From: an uncultured Eubacterium sp.
Lineage (GTDB): Bacteria > Bacillota > Clostridia > Peptostreptococcales > Anaerovoracaceae
Direction of reading: 5' to 3'
DNA: 15,037 bases
NCBI GenBank assembly: GCA_937966095.1
Contig: CALCKF010000023.1
Location: forward strand, 1-15,037
Shown: positions 1 through 6,289 of the stretch, piece after piece
Layout of the letters: every line of letters begins with the position of its first letter
How positions within the stretch are numbered: position 1 is the stretch's first letter
Program-made: the position numbers and the translations under genes
Notes under the pieces: model-generated
What the model was told of the DNA's origin: nothing
What the model saw: only the letters and a program-made list of their open reading frames with translations
Database searches by the model: none

Positions 1-1
1 T

Positions 2-277
2 GAAGGGCTGCAGAAGGTGGTCATGTTCCTGCCGGGTACATACGGGACTTCGCTGCTGAGAAATCATGCATTAGATGGATCATTTCAGCAGATGGAAAGT
101 GACGGTATACCGTCGGAAGTCGTAGAGTCGATGAAGGATTCTATCGATTATAATATTTATTTCTTTGATGAAAAAGTTGAAGTCCCGGTGATGTATATGG
201 TCTTGTTGATATCGATAGTGCTTTGCATTTTGATATATATTCTGCTGAATATTATTAGAAACAGGAGAATACACTGA
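2..277 (+). CDS. ABC-2 type transporter permease, C-terminal end (5' partial)
   Basis: The reading frame is open from the window edge (codon starts at base 2), so the gene begins upstream and only about 91 C-terminal residues are visible. The visible part starts with a segment resembling the periplasm-side end of ABC-2 permeases (VVMFLPGTYGTSLLRNHAL). A polar stretch with acidic residues follows, then one clear membrane helix (MYMVLLISIVLCILIYILLN), and a short basic tail (RNRRIH) that fits a cytoplasmic end. Such permeases export drugs, lipids or polysaccharides together with an ABC ATPase, which would lie upstream. The substrate cannot be told. A GTG at base 17 is only an internal codon. 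No strong terminator separates it from the next gene, but greA has its own promoter. The family assignment rests on overall resemblance, not on a diagnostic motif. Confidence 0.6.
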   Translation, partial: EGLQKVVMFLPGTYGTSLLRNHALDGSFQQMESDGIPSEVVESMKDSIDYNIYFFDEKVEVPVMYMVLLISIVLCILIYILLNIIRNRRIH

Positions 278-307
278 GTGTACAGAAGCTTAGAACCGTT
301 GTGATCA

Positions 308-336
308 TTGACAATAGAGCGGTTTTAAAGTATAAT
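308..336 (+). promoter_or_regulatory. Consensus housekeeping-sigma promoter upstream of greA
   Basis: TTGACA at 308-313 and TATAAT at 331-336 are separated by exactly 17 bases, so both hexamers and the spacing match the sigma-70/sigma-A consensus. Transcription would begin near 343, giving a leader of about 35 bases before greA. It probably drives greA-lysS and perhaps asnS. Nothing resembling an operator is evident around it. Confidence 0.85.
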
Positions 337-376
337 AATTCGATACGACAACAGGTCGAAAGGAGATTTACCAATT

Positions 377-862
377 ATGACAGAGAATATGAATGATGAA
401 CTTTTACTGACTAAAGAAGGATATGATAAATTAGTAGCAGAGCATGAGGAATTAGTAGCCGTAAAAAGGGCTGAGGTTGCCGAGAGGATCAAGGAAGCGA
501 TATCTTACGGTGATATATCCGAGAATGCGGAATTTGATTCTGCTAAAAACGAACAGGCAGAGCTGGAGGAAAGAATCCATAAGCTGGAAACCATGATAAG
601 AAAGGCCAAAATAGTCCAGGAAGAAGATGTTAGCGGTGATGTGGTCAATGTTGGACTTAAAGTCACTGTAAAAGATATGGGAAGCGGCCAGGAAGAGCAG
701 TATGCAATAGTTGGTGCTACAGAGTCGGATCCGTTCAATGGAAAGATATCAAACGAGTCTTCAGTAGGAAAGGCTCTTATAGGACATAAGAAAGGTGATC
801 AGGTGATAGTCGAGATACCTGACGGCACGGTAACTTACGAAATCATAAGTATAGATAAGTAA
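377..862 (+). CDS. greA: Transcription elongation factor GreA
   Basis: This 161-residue protein has the normal GreA length. GreA enters the RNA polymerase secondary channel and stimulates cleavage of backtracked transcripts. The N-terminal half (about residues 12-80) is the antiparallel coiled coil. Its tip carries the conserved GDISENAEFDSAKNEQ segment, where D46 and E49 match the acidic pair that coordinates the catalytic Mg2+. The C-terminal half (about 85-161) is the FKBP-like domain, with DPFNGKISNESSVGKALIGHKKGD as expected; the end VTYEIISI is also typical. The ATG at 377 is supported by AGGAGA at 361-366. lysS begins 17 bases after the stop, so the two are very likely co-transcribed; a greA-lysS pairing is common in Firmicutes. 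Confidence 0.97.
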   Translation: MTENMNDELLLTKEGYDKLVAEHEELVAVKRAEVAERIKEAISYGDISENAEFDSAKNEQAELEERIHKLETMIRKAKIVQEEDVSGDVVNVGLKVTVKDMGSGQEEQYAIVGATESDPFNGKISNESSVGKALIGHKKGDQVIVEIPDGTVTYEIISIDK

Positions 863-879
863 TAACAGCGAGGTGAATC

Positions 880-2832
880 ATGGGTACAGAAGAAAAGAAG
901 AATCAGCAGACAGACGATATGCAGCAGACGGAAGAAAGCCTGGGCGAACAGAGAAGGATAAGACGGGAAAAGCTTAAGAAACTTCAGGAAGCAGGCAGAA
1001 ATCCTTTTGTTGTAGAATCATGGGATGTCGATGCATACAGCAGCAGCATTAAGGAAAATTTCGATGAAATGGATGGCAAGACAGTTTCCATAGCAGGAAG
1101 GATGATGGCTAAAAGAGGAATGGGCAAAGCCTCCTTTATCGATATACAGGACAGGGAAGGAAGAATACAATGCCACGTCAAGAAGGACGTCCTTGGGGAA
1201 GAAGAGTACAAATGGTTCAAAAGTTATGATATAGGAGATATCCTGGGAATCGTAGGAAAAGTATTCAGGACACAGAGAGGCGAGATAACCATAGAGGTCA
1301 GCAAAATGGTGCTTCTTACGAAATCACTGCAGGTTCTGCCGGATAAATGGCACGGACTGAAAGACACTGATCTTAGATACAGACAGAGATATGTCGATCT
1401 TATCGTAAATCCTGATGTAAAAGATACTTTTGTAAAAAGAGCAAAGATAATAAAGACTATAAAGAATGTCCTTGAGGATGATTTCGGATATCTTGAAGTG
1501 GATACTCCGATATTGACAGTTATAGCAGGCGGAGCCAATGCAAGACCTTTTGAAACTCATCATAATACACTGGATCTTGATATGAAACTGCGTATTTCCA
1601 ATGAGCTTTATCTTAAGAGACTTGTGGTGGGCGGCCTTGACAGGGTGTACGAGATGGGCAAGATGTTCCGCAACGAAGGTATGGATAAGAATCACAATCC
1701 TGAATTCACCTCTATGGAATGTTATATGGCGTACGGAGATATGGACGACATGATGACAGTGACAGAGCAGGTGGTTTCAAAGGCGGCGATAGCTGTTAAC
1801 GGCAGTCCGGTGATAAATTATCAGGGAAAGACCTTCGATCTGACACCTCCATGGAGGAGATTATCCATGGCAGAGGCAATAAAAGAAATAACAGGTGTGG
1901 ACTTTGATCTTATAGAAACAGATGAAGAAGCAAGAAAAGCGGCTGTCGGACAGGGAATGGATCCTGATGAAGTAAAAGACATGACGAGAGGAAAGATTCT
2001 GGCTGAGATGTTTGAAGAGTACTGTGAAGATGTACCTGGATATCTTGACGGACCTGTATTCGTTATCGGTCATCCTGTAGAGATATCACCTCTTTCCAAA
2101 AGAGATCCGAAGGATCCGAGGATAACGAGACGATTTGAAGGATATGTAAACGGATGGGAGATATGCAATGCATTCTCTGAACTTAACGATCCTATAGATC
2201 AGTACGAAAGATTTAAAGAACAGCAGGCAGAGCTTGATGCCGGAACAGATGATGAAGCACACCCGATGGACGAGGATTTTGTAAACGCTCTTGAAGTGGG
2301 TCTTCCACCTACCGGGGGCCTCGGTATCGGCATAGACCGAGTAATAATGCTGATAACAGATGCGCCTACTATAAGGGATATAATACTGTTCCCGACCATG
2401 AAACCTCTAGATAAAAAAGATACATCTGTAAAGTCAGTGAATACGGGAGAAAAAATTGACTTTTCAAATGTCAGGATCGAGCCTTTATTTGAGGAAATGG
2501 TCGATTTTGACACATTTTCAAAGTCTGATTTTCGCGTAGTGAAGATCGAGGAATGTGAAGCGGTTCCGAAGAGCAAGAAGCTGCTTAAATTCACTTTGAA
2601 CGATGGAACAGACCGTAAGCGTACTATATTGAGCGGTATTCATGAGTATTATGAGCCGGAGGAGCTGATAGGAAAGACTGCTGTTGCCATAGTTAATCTG
2701 CCTCCTAGAAATATGATGGGTATCGATTCCGAAGGCATGTTGATTTCGGCGGTGCATGAAGAAGACGGCGAGGAAAAACTCAACCTTCTGATTGTAAGCG
2801 ACAGCATACCCGCAGGTGCGAAACTGTACTGA
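880..2832 (+). CDS. lysS: Lysyl-tRNA synthetase, class II, with C-terminal tRNA-binding domain
   Basis: At 650 residues it is about 150 longer than a standard bacterial LysRS (about 490-505). It charges tRNA-Lys with lysine. Order of parts: a polar, charged leader (1-40); an OB-fold anticodon-binding domain (about 65-150); and the class II catalytic core with motif 2 YEMGKMFRNEG (257-267) and motif 3 GLGIGIDR (480-487). A linker begins near 510, and an extra domain spans about 540-650. That domain (FSKSDFRVVKIEECEAVPKS, then SGIHEYYEPEELIGK, NLPPRNMMG, SEGMLIS) matches the tRNA-binding fold of the MetRS C-terminus, Trbp111 and EMAPII. The core ends normally at about 505 (FPTMKP), so this is a fusion rather than a frame error. 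GAGGTG at 870-875 serves the ATG at 880. All catalytic motifs look intact. Confidence 0.95.
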   Translation: MGTEEKKNQQTDDMQQTEESLGEQRRIRREKLKKLQEAGRNPFVVESWDVDAYSSSIKENFDEMDGKTVSIAGRMMAKRGMGKASFIDIQDREGRIQCHVKKDVLGEEEYKWFKSYDIGDILGIVGKVFRTQRGEITIEVSKMVLLTKSLQVLPDKWHGLKDTDLRYRQRYVDLIVNPDVKDTFVKRAKIIKTIKNVLEDDFGYLEVDTPILTVIAGGANARPFETHHNTLDLDMKLRISNELYLKRLVVGGLDRVYEMGKMFRNEGMDKNHNPEFTSMECYMAYGDMDDMMTVTEQVVSKAAIAVNGSPVINYQGKTFDLTPPWRRLSMAEAIKEITGVDFDLIETDEEARKAAVGQGMDPDEVKDMTRGKILAEMFEEYCEDVPGYLDGPVFVIGHPVEISPLSKRDPKDPRITRRFEGYVNGWEICNAFSELNDPIDQYERFKEQQAELDAGTDDEAHPMDEDFVNALEVGLPPTGGLGIGIDRVIMLITDAPTIRDIILFPTMKPLDKKDTSVKSVNTGEKIDFSNVRIEPLFEEMVDFDTFSKSDFRVVKIEECEAVPKSKKLLKFTLNDGTDRKRTILSGIHEYYEPEELIGKTAVAIVNLPPRNMMGIDSEGMLISAVHEEDGEEKLNLLIVSDSIPAGAKLY

Positions 2833-2854
2833 TGGTTAAAACAGAAAAAGATTC

Positions 2855-2887
2855 GATCATGGCAGGCCATACGCTTGCCATGATTTT
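2855..2887 (+). terminator. Hairpin between lysS and asnS (possible weak terminator or attenuator)
   Basis: ATCATGGCAGG (2856-2866) pairs with the segment at 2874-2884 through eleven pairs, one of them G-U. The loop is 7 bases, and TTTT follows at 2884-2887. The U tract is short and the asnS ribosome site (AAGGAGAG, 2888-2895) follows at once. The element may therefore stop some transcripts, protect a processed end or modulate asnS translation. There is no T-box leader here. Confidence 0.45.
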
Positions 2888-2904
2888 AAGGAGAGATATG
2901 CAAG

Positions 2905-4299
2905 ATGAAAGATGTTGAAGTAAGAAGCCTTTTTAGAGAAAGCCAGCTCCATGCAGACAGTGAGATAACAGTCAGAGGATGGATCAGGACAAACAGAGGA
3001 TCAAATAAGTTCGGATTCATAGAGCTCAATGACGGAACATTTTTTAAATCTGTTCAGATAGTGTATGAGGCTGAATTCCTGGATAATTTTGAGGAGATAG
3101 CGAGGGCTCCGATAGCGGCAGCTCTTAAGGTGACAGGGCAGTTCGTGCTGACTCCGGATGCGAAGCAGCCATTTGAAATAAAAGCAAAAAAGGTGACGAT
3201 AGAAGCCGGTTCTGATGCGGATTATCCGCTTCAGAAGAAAAGACACAGTATGGAATTCTTGAGAGAAATAGCACATCTCAGACCTAGGAGCAATACGTTT
3301 TCAGCTGTATTTCGCGTGAGGTCAATAGCAGCATACGCTATCCATAAATTCTTCCAGGAGAATGATTTCGTATATGTCCATACTCCTATAATCACGGCAA
3401 GCGACTGTGAAGGCGCCGGAGAGATGTTTAAAGTCACTACTCTTGATCTGGAAAATATTCCTAAAAATGATGACGGTACTGTAGACTACAGCGAGGATTT
3501 TTTCGGCAAGGAGGCAGGCCTTACAGTAAGCGGGCAGCTTGAAGCGGAAATATTTGCAATGGCTTTCAGAAACGTATATACGTTCGGACCGACATTCAGA
3601 GCAGAAAACTCTAATACAGCAAGGCATGCTTCGGAATTCTGGATGATAGAGCCTGAAATGGCCTTTGCTGATCTTTCAGATGATATGGATGTCGCGGAAG
3701 CGATGATAAAATATATAATAAATTATGTAATGGAAAACGCTCCTGAAGAAATGGAATTCTTCAGCAGATTCGTAGACAAGGGTCTTATCGAAAGGCTCAA
3801 TAACATCGTGAATTCCGATTTCGAGAGGATAACATACACAGAAGCGGTGGAAATACTGAAAAATTCCGGAGAGAAATTCCAGTATCCGGTTGAATGGGGC
3901 ATAGATCTTCAGACTGAGCATGAAAGATATATCACGGAAAAAGTTTACAAAAAGCCTGTTTTCGTGACAGACTATCCTAAGGATATCAAAGCTTTCTATA
4001 TGAGGCTCAATGATGACGGAAAGACAGTTGCCGCATGCGACCTTCTGGTGCCGGGTGTCGGAGAGATCATCGGAGGAAGCCAGAGAGAAGAGAGATACCA
4101 TGTATTGAAATCCAGGATAGAAGAGATGGGAATGACAGAGCAGGACTACTGGTGGTATATGGAGCTGCGTAAATACGGGGGCGTAAAGCATTCAGGCTAC
4201 GGGCTCGGTTTCGAGAGGATAATAATGTATATAACGGGAATGAGCAATATAAGAGATGTGCTCCCGTTTCCAAGGACTCCCAAGAGCGCTGAATTTTAG
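2905..4299 (+). CDS. asnS: Asparaginyl-tRNA synthetase
   Basis: At 464 residues it has the usual bacterial AsnRS length. It charges tRNA-Asn with asparagine, so this organism need not rely only on the GatCAB route. An N-terminal OB-fold (about 17-110, with VRGWIRTNRGSNKFGFIELN) binds the anticodon. The class II core shows motif 2 FRAENSNTARH (231-241), followed by EFWMIEPEMAF, and motif 3 GLGFERIIMY from residue 433. The C-terminal sequence NIRDVLPFPRTPKSAEF is the AsnRS signature, and the PRTP ending separates it from AspRS. The start at 2905 has a ribosome site AAGGAGAG (2888-2895) about 9 bases upstream. It lies 72 bases after lysS with a hairpin between them, so it is probably in the same operon with some separate control. 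A strong terminator follows it. Confidence 0.96.
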   Translation: MKDVEVRSLFRESQLHADSEITVRGWIRTNRGSNKFGFIELNDGTFFKSVQIVYEAEFLDNFEEIARAPIAAALKVTGQFVLTPDAKQPFEIKAKKVTIEAGSDADYPLQKKRHSMEFLREIAHLRPRSNTFSAVFRVRSIAAYAIHKFFQENDFVYVHTPIITASDCEGAGEMFKVTTLDLENIPKNDDGTVDYSEDFFGKEAGLTVSGQLEAEIFAMAFRNVYTFGPTFRAENSNTARHASEFWMIEPEMAFADLSDDMDVAEAMIKYIINYVMENAPEEMEFFSRFVDKGLIERLNNIVNSDFERITYTEAVEILKNSGEKFQYPVEWGIDLQTEHERYITEKVYKKPVFVTDYPKDIKAFYMRLNDDGKTVAACDLLVPGVGEIIGGSQREERYHVLKSRIEEMGMTEQDYWWYMELRKYGGVKHSGYGLGFERIIMYITGMSNIRDVLPFPRTPKSAEF

Positions 4300-4332
4300 T
4301 ATAGAAGATATAGAAAACAAATATGGATCAGG

Positions 4333-4362
4333 ACCGGTCAGAATAAATCTGGCCGGTTTTTT
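4333..4362 (+). terminator. Intrinsic terminator of asnS
   Basis: ACCGGTCAGA (4333-4342) pairs with TCTGGCCGGT (4348-4357), giving ten pairs with one wobble and a 5-base loop. Six T follow from 4357. It closes the greA-lysS-asnS block. A diverged copy occurs at 6141-6168, ahead of the second surface-protein gene. Confidence 0.9.
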
Positions 4363-4396
4363 ACGGGCAGATATGAGATCACTTTTAAAAATGACA

Positions 4397-4426
4397 TTGA
4401 CAGACATACTGGGTAGGGGGTAAAAT
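4397..4426 (+). promoter_or_regulatory. Promoter of surface-protein gene 1 (G-rich spacer)
   Basis: TTGACA at 4397-4402 and TAAAAT at 4421-4426 have an 18-base spacer ending in GGGTAGGGGG. The arrangement recurs ahead of genes 2 and 4 with the same 18-base spacing. It is followed by a shared leader (TTTATAATCAACCATGCA and the AAGGAGAAGG ribosome site at 4471-4480). Confidence 0.75.
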
Positions 4427-4482
4427 TACTGTATCATTTATATTTATAATCAACCATGCAATTTTACGAAAAGGAGAAGGTT

Positions 4483-5646
4483 ATGAAGAAAAGAAAATTA
4501 TTACCGGTACTGCTGGCGCTGGCCATGGTGCTGACGATGATACCGGCGAGCGTTTTTGCGGATGGAGAAGACCCTACGGTTGCAATCGGAGGGTTTGATG
4601 GTGATGTAGTAGCAGGACAGCAATATGAATTTTCGGTAACAACTGCAAAAGGAAATATTGAAGGCAATACTATGGTCAAGGGAATTTTTGAATATAGTGG
4701 CACAGCAAAAATTGAAAAACTTGAATATCTGGAGACAAAAGATGATCAGTGGTATGAATTGACGGGATACAGTTTTGGACCTGCCGGTGGATTTCCGTTG
4801 ATAGATGGAACGAGCAAGTTCAGAGTTACATTTAAAAATGCCGGAGATTTTAATTTTACTGTAAATATAGTTACAGTAGATAATAACAGTACAATTGCTA
4901 CTGTGACAAAAGAATTGACGGTAGTTCCGGCGCCGGCTGCAGATGTTATAATAAGTGATTTTGGACCTTTTAATTCTGAGTCACTTGGCGAAAATTCATA
5001 TAGTCTCGGATGGCAGTATATTAACGGATTTAACACTGATGAAATAACTGGAATAAGGGTTGGAATCATAAACTTAAAAGGGCAGAATATAGTTGAATAT
5101 ACTGCAGATGTAGAACAGCTCACATGGCAGGCGGAAAATGGTTATATTAATAACAATCAGAGCAGTGCGCCTTTTTATAAGACACTTGCTGATGGGACAG
5201 GAATATCTGAAGGTCGTGATTTGGATTGGACTGTAATAAAAGGAGAAGCGTTTGATGAGTGGGCTCCTGCTGTTGCATATGTAGAAGTAAAGACCGCAGA
5301 TAAGACTTATTATAAAGAATATACATATAAAACATGTACCCATGAAAATGTTGTGCATATAGAAAAAAAGGATCCTACGGCAGATAAATCGGGAAATATA
5401 GAGTATTGGTATTGCAATACTTGTGACAAATATTTTAGTAATGAAGAATTAACTGTTGAAATTTCACTGGAAGATACAGTGCTGCCTGCAATCGGGGAAA
5501 CATCCGAAGAATCGAAGGATAACAATGATAAAGATAATGGCCCTAAGACAGGCGATGACTTCAACATGGCAATACCGTTCGCAGCAGCAGGCCTTGCTCT
5601 TGCAGCTATGGCAGCAGTGGTTGCTACAAGGAAAAGACATAACTGA
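4483..5646 (+). CDS. Secreted cell-wall-anchored protein 1, beta-sandwich-like ectodomain
   Basis: The product has 387 residues and a function I cannot recognise. Residues 1-26 are a signal peptide (MKKRKLLP..., ending ASVFA). About 30-170 and 170-282 look like two beta-rich modules with Ig-like spacing of aromatic and valine strands; this is only a fold impression. Residues 285-318 hold a Cys pattern (C285, then C311-x2-C314 in YWYCNTCDKYF) like the rubredoxin/zinc-ribbon tails of clostridial surface proteins. An acidic linker leads to the sorting signal GPKTG (353-357), a hydrophobic helix and the basic end TRKRHN, so a sortase probably links it to the wall. I chose ATG 4483 because AAGGAGAAGG lies just upstream. 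An in-frame ATG at 4456 would add nine residues but has no ribosome site. It is monocistronic, with its own promoter and terminator. Confidence 0.85.
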   Translation: MKKRKLLPVLLALAMVLTMIPASVFADGEDPTVAIGGFDGDVVAGQQYEFSVTTAKGNIEGNTMVKGIFEYSGTAKIEKLEYLETKDDQWYELTGYSFGPAGGFPLIDGTSKFRVTFKNAGDFNFTVNIVTVDNNSTIATVTKELTVVPAPAADVIISDFGPFNSESLGENSYSLGWQYINGFNTDEITGIRVGIINLKGQNIVEYTADVEQLTWQAENGYINNNQSSAPFYKTLADGTGISEGRDLDWTVIKGEAFDEWAPAVAYVEVKTADKTYYKEYTYKTCTHENVVHIEKKDPTADKSGNIEYWYCNTCDKYFSNEELTVEISLEDTVLPAIGETSEESKDNNDKDNGPKTGDDFNMAIPFAAAGLALAAMAAVVATRKRHN

Positions 5647-5722
5647 TTTCCAATAAATTAGTAAAAGATAGTAAAAGGTTAGTATCTAAAGATTGTTTAG
5701 ACAATAATAGCAGAGAAATTAA

Positions 5723-5770
5723 AGATGGGAGATTGAATTCGAATTTTCGAAAATCAATCTCCCATTTCTT
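5723..5770 (+). terminator. Intrinsic terminator of surface-protein gene 1
   Basis: ATGGGAGATTGA (5725-5736) pairs perfectly with TCAATCTCCCAT (5754-5765). A smaller inner stem, TTCGA/TCGAA (5738-5742 with 5747-5751), lies inside, and TTTCTT follows. It is unrelated to the GCCGCCGG hairpins after genes 2-4. Confidence 0.8.
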
Positions 5771-5776
5771 AAGAGT

Positions 5777-5816
5777 TGATAATGCATTAATAAAAAATTA
5801 CTGCATTATCAGATTT
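5777..5816. terminator. Inverted repeat, possible terminator
   Basis: TGATAATGCA (5777-5786) and TGCATTATCA (5802-5811) form a perfect ten-pair stem with a 15-base A/T-rich loop, followed by GATTTT. It may work on either strand. It lies between gene 1 and the minus-strand permease remnant, where bidirectional terminators are expected for genes that once converged. Confidence 0.5.
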
Positions 5817-5820
5817 TAGG

Positions 5821-5848
5821 GATTAACGCAGAAACCCGTTAATCTTTT
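5821..5848. terminator. Inverted repeat just past the permease remnant, probable terminator
   Basis: GATTAACG (5821-5828) and CGTTAATC (5837-5844) form a perfect eight-pair stem. On the plus strand TTTT follows at 5845. On the minus strand the hairpin comes immediately after the stop codon of the permease remnant, so it is probably that gene's original terminator, usable in both directions. Confidence 0.6.
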
Positions 5849-6035
5849 AATATCCAATAACGACCGCAGATATCATAAAAATCGATCCAACTGCAAATAG
5901 GCAGACTTCGATTTTCCAGAAGTATTTTACCCACTTTACGTAGTCGATCTTTACGATTCCAAGATATGCCATTAATAAAGCGGATGTAGGGTTGATCATA
6001 TTGCAGAATCCATCTCCCATTTGAAAAGCAAGACA
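5847..6035 (-). pseudogene. C-terminal remnant of a YfcC-like permease
   Basis: Read on the minus strand, about 62 residues resemble the C-terminal end of YfcC/DcuC-type integral membrane carriers. The segments GDGFCNMINPTSALLMAYLG and YVKWVKYFWKIE are typical, and a last hydrophobic helix (CLFAVGSIFMISAVVIGY) ends at a stop with a terminator hairpin behind it. Full family members have roughly 450-500 residues, so about 85 percent is missing. The homology stops near 6035, exactly where a sequence also found at 11187 begins. The open frame continues to an ATG at 6071, but those extra residues (MLCSTLIIYKST) belong to the repeat, not to the permease. It is therefore a truncated, most likely non-functional gene, cut by insertion of the duplicated module. 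The missing part is not visible in this window. Family call is from memory of the motif. Confidence 0.6.
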
Positions 6036-6037
6036 TG

Positions 6038-6112
6038 TGCTTTTATAGATAATTAAAGTACTGCAAAGCAACTGTAGACGGTAGACATATTCTTTATGAT
6101 GCAGAGGATCTT
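6038..6112 (+). repeat. 75-base upstream repeat, copy A
   Basis: This segment, starting TGCTTTTATAGATAATTAAA, matches 11187-11261 over its full 75 bases without gaps, with about 10 mismatches by eye. Each copy lies upstream of a surface-protein promoter (genes 2 and 4). The left edge coincides with the break in the permease remnant. It has no coding capacity of its own that I can recognise. Confidence 0.8.
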
Positions 6113-6140
6113 GCAGTTGAGAACACTAAATGTATAAGTT

Positions 6141-6168
6141 CCGGTCAGAATAAAGCTGGCTGGTTTTT
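6141..6168 (+). terminator. Second, diverged copy of the asnS terminator
   Basis: CCGGTCAG (6141-6148) pairs with CTGGCTGG (6156-6163), two pairs being wobbles, and TTTTT follows. The sequence CCGGTCAGAATAAA and the bases after the T tract (ACGGGCAGA) match the terminator behind asnS. There is no asnS here, so it is a passenger of a duplication. It could still end transcripts entering from the left. Confidence 0.7.
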
Positions 6169-6203
6169 ACGGGCAGACCCGAGAACGATAGCATAAAATG
6201 ACA

Positions 6204-6233
6204 TTGACAAACATAAGGAGGAGGGGGTAATAT
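6204..6233 (+). promoter_or_regulatory. Promoter of surface-protein gene 2 (G-rich spacer)
   Basis: TTGACA (6204-6209) and TAATAT (6228-6233) flank an 18-base spacer that ends GGAGGAGGGGG. An inverted repeat, TGATTA (6233-6238) with TAATCA (6254-6259), covers the likely transcription start. The ribosome site is AAGGAGAAGG just ahead of 6290. Confidence 0.75.
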
Positions 6234-6289
6234 GATTACATAATTTGTATTTATAATCAACTATGCAGTTTTACAAGAAGGAGAAGGTT

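Noticed and set aside
284..329. Terminator between the ABC permease and greA (AACCG ... CGGTT)
   Set aside because: The stem has only five strong pairs with a long loop, no T tract follows, and it overlaps the greA promoter.
2833..2904. T-box leader for asnS or lysS
   Set aside because: The gaps before both genes are too short, and neither contains the conserved AGGGTGGNACCGCG-type T-box sequence.
4403..4420. G run in the promoter spacer as a slipping phase-variation switch
   Set aside because: Runs are short and interrupted by A or T, and the spacer is 18 bases in genes 1, 2 and 4, which argues against frequent length change.
4456..4482. Upstream in-frame ATG giving the extension MQFYEKEKV before the signal peptide (also at 6263 and 11371)
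   Set aside because: No ribosome site precedes it, whereas AAGGAGAAGG lies inside this stretch at the right distance from the next ATG, which begins a normal signal peptide.
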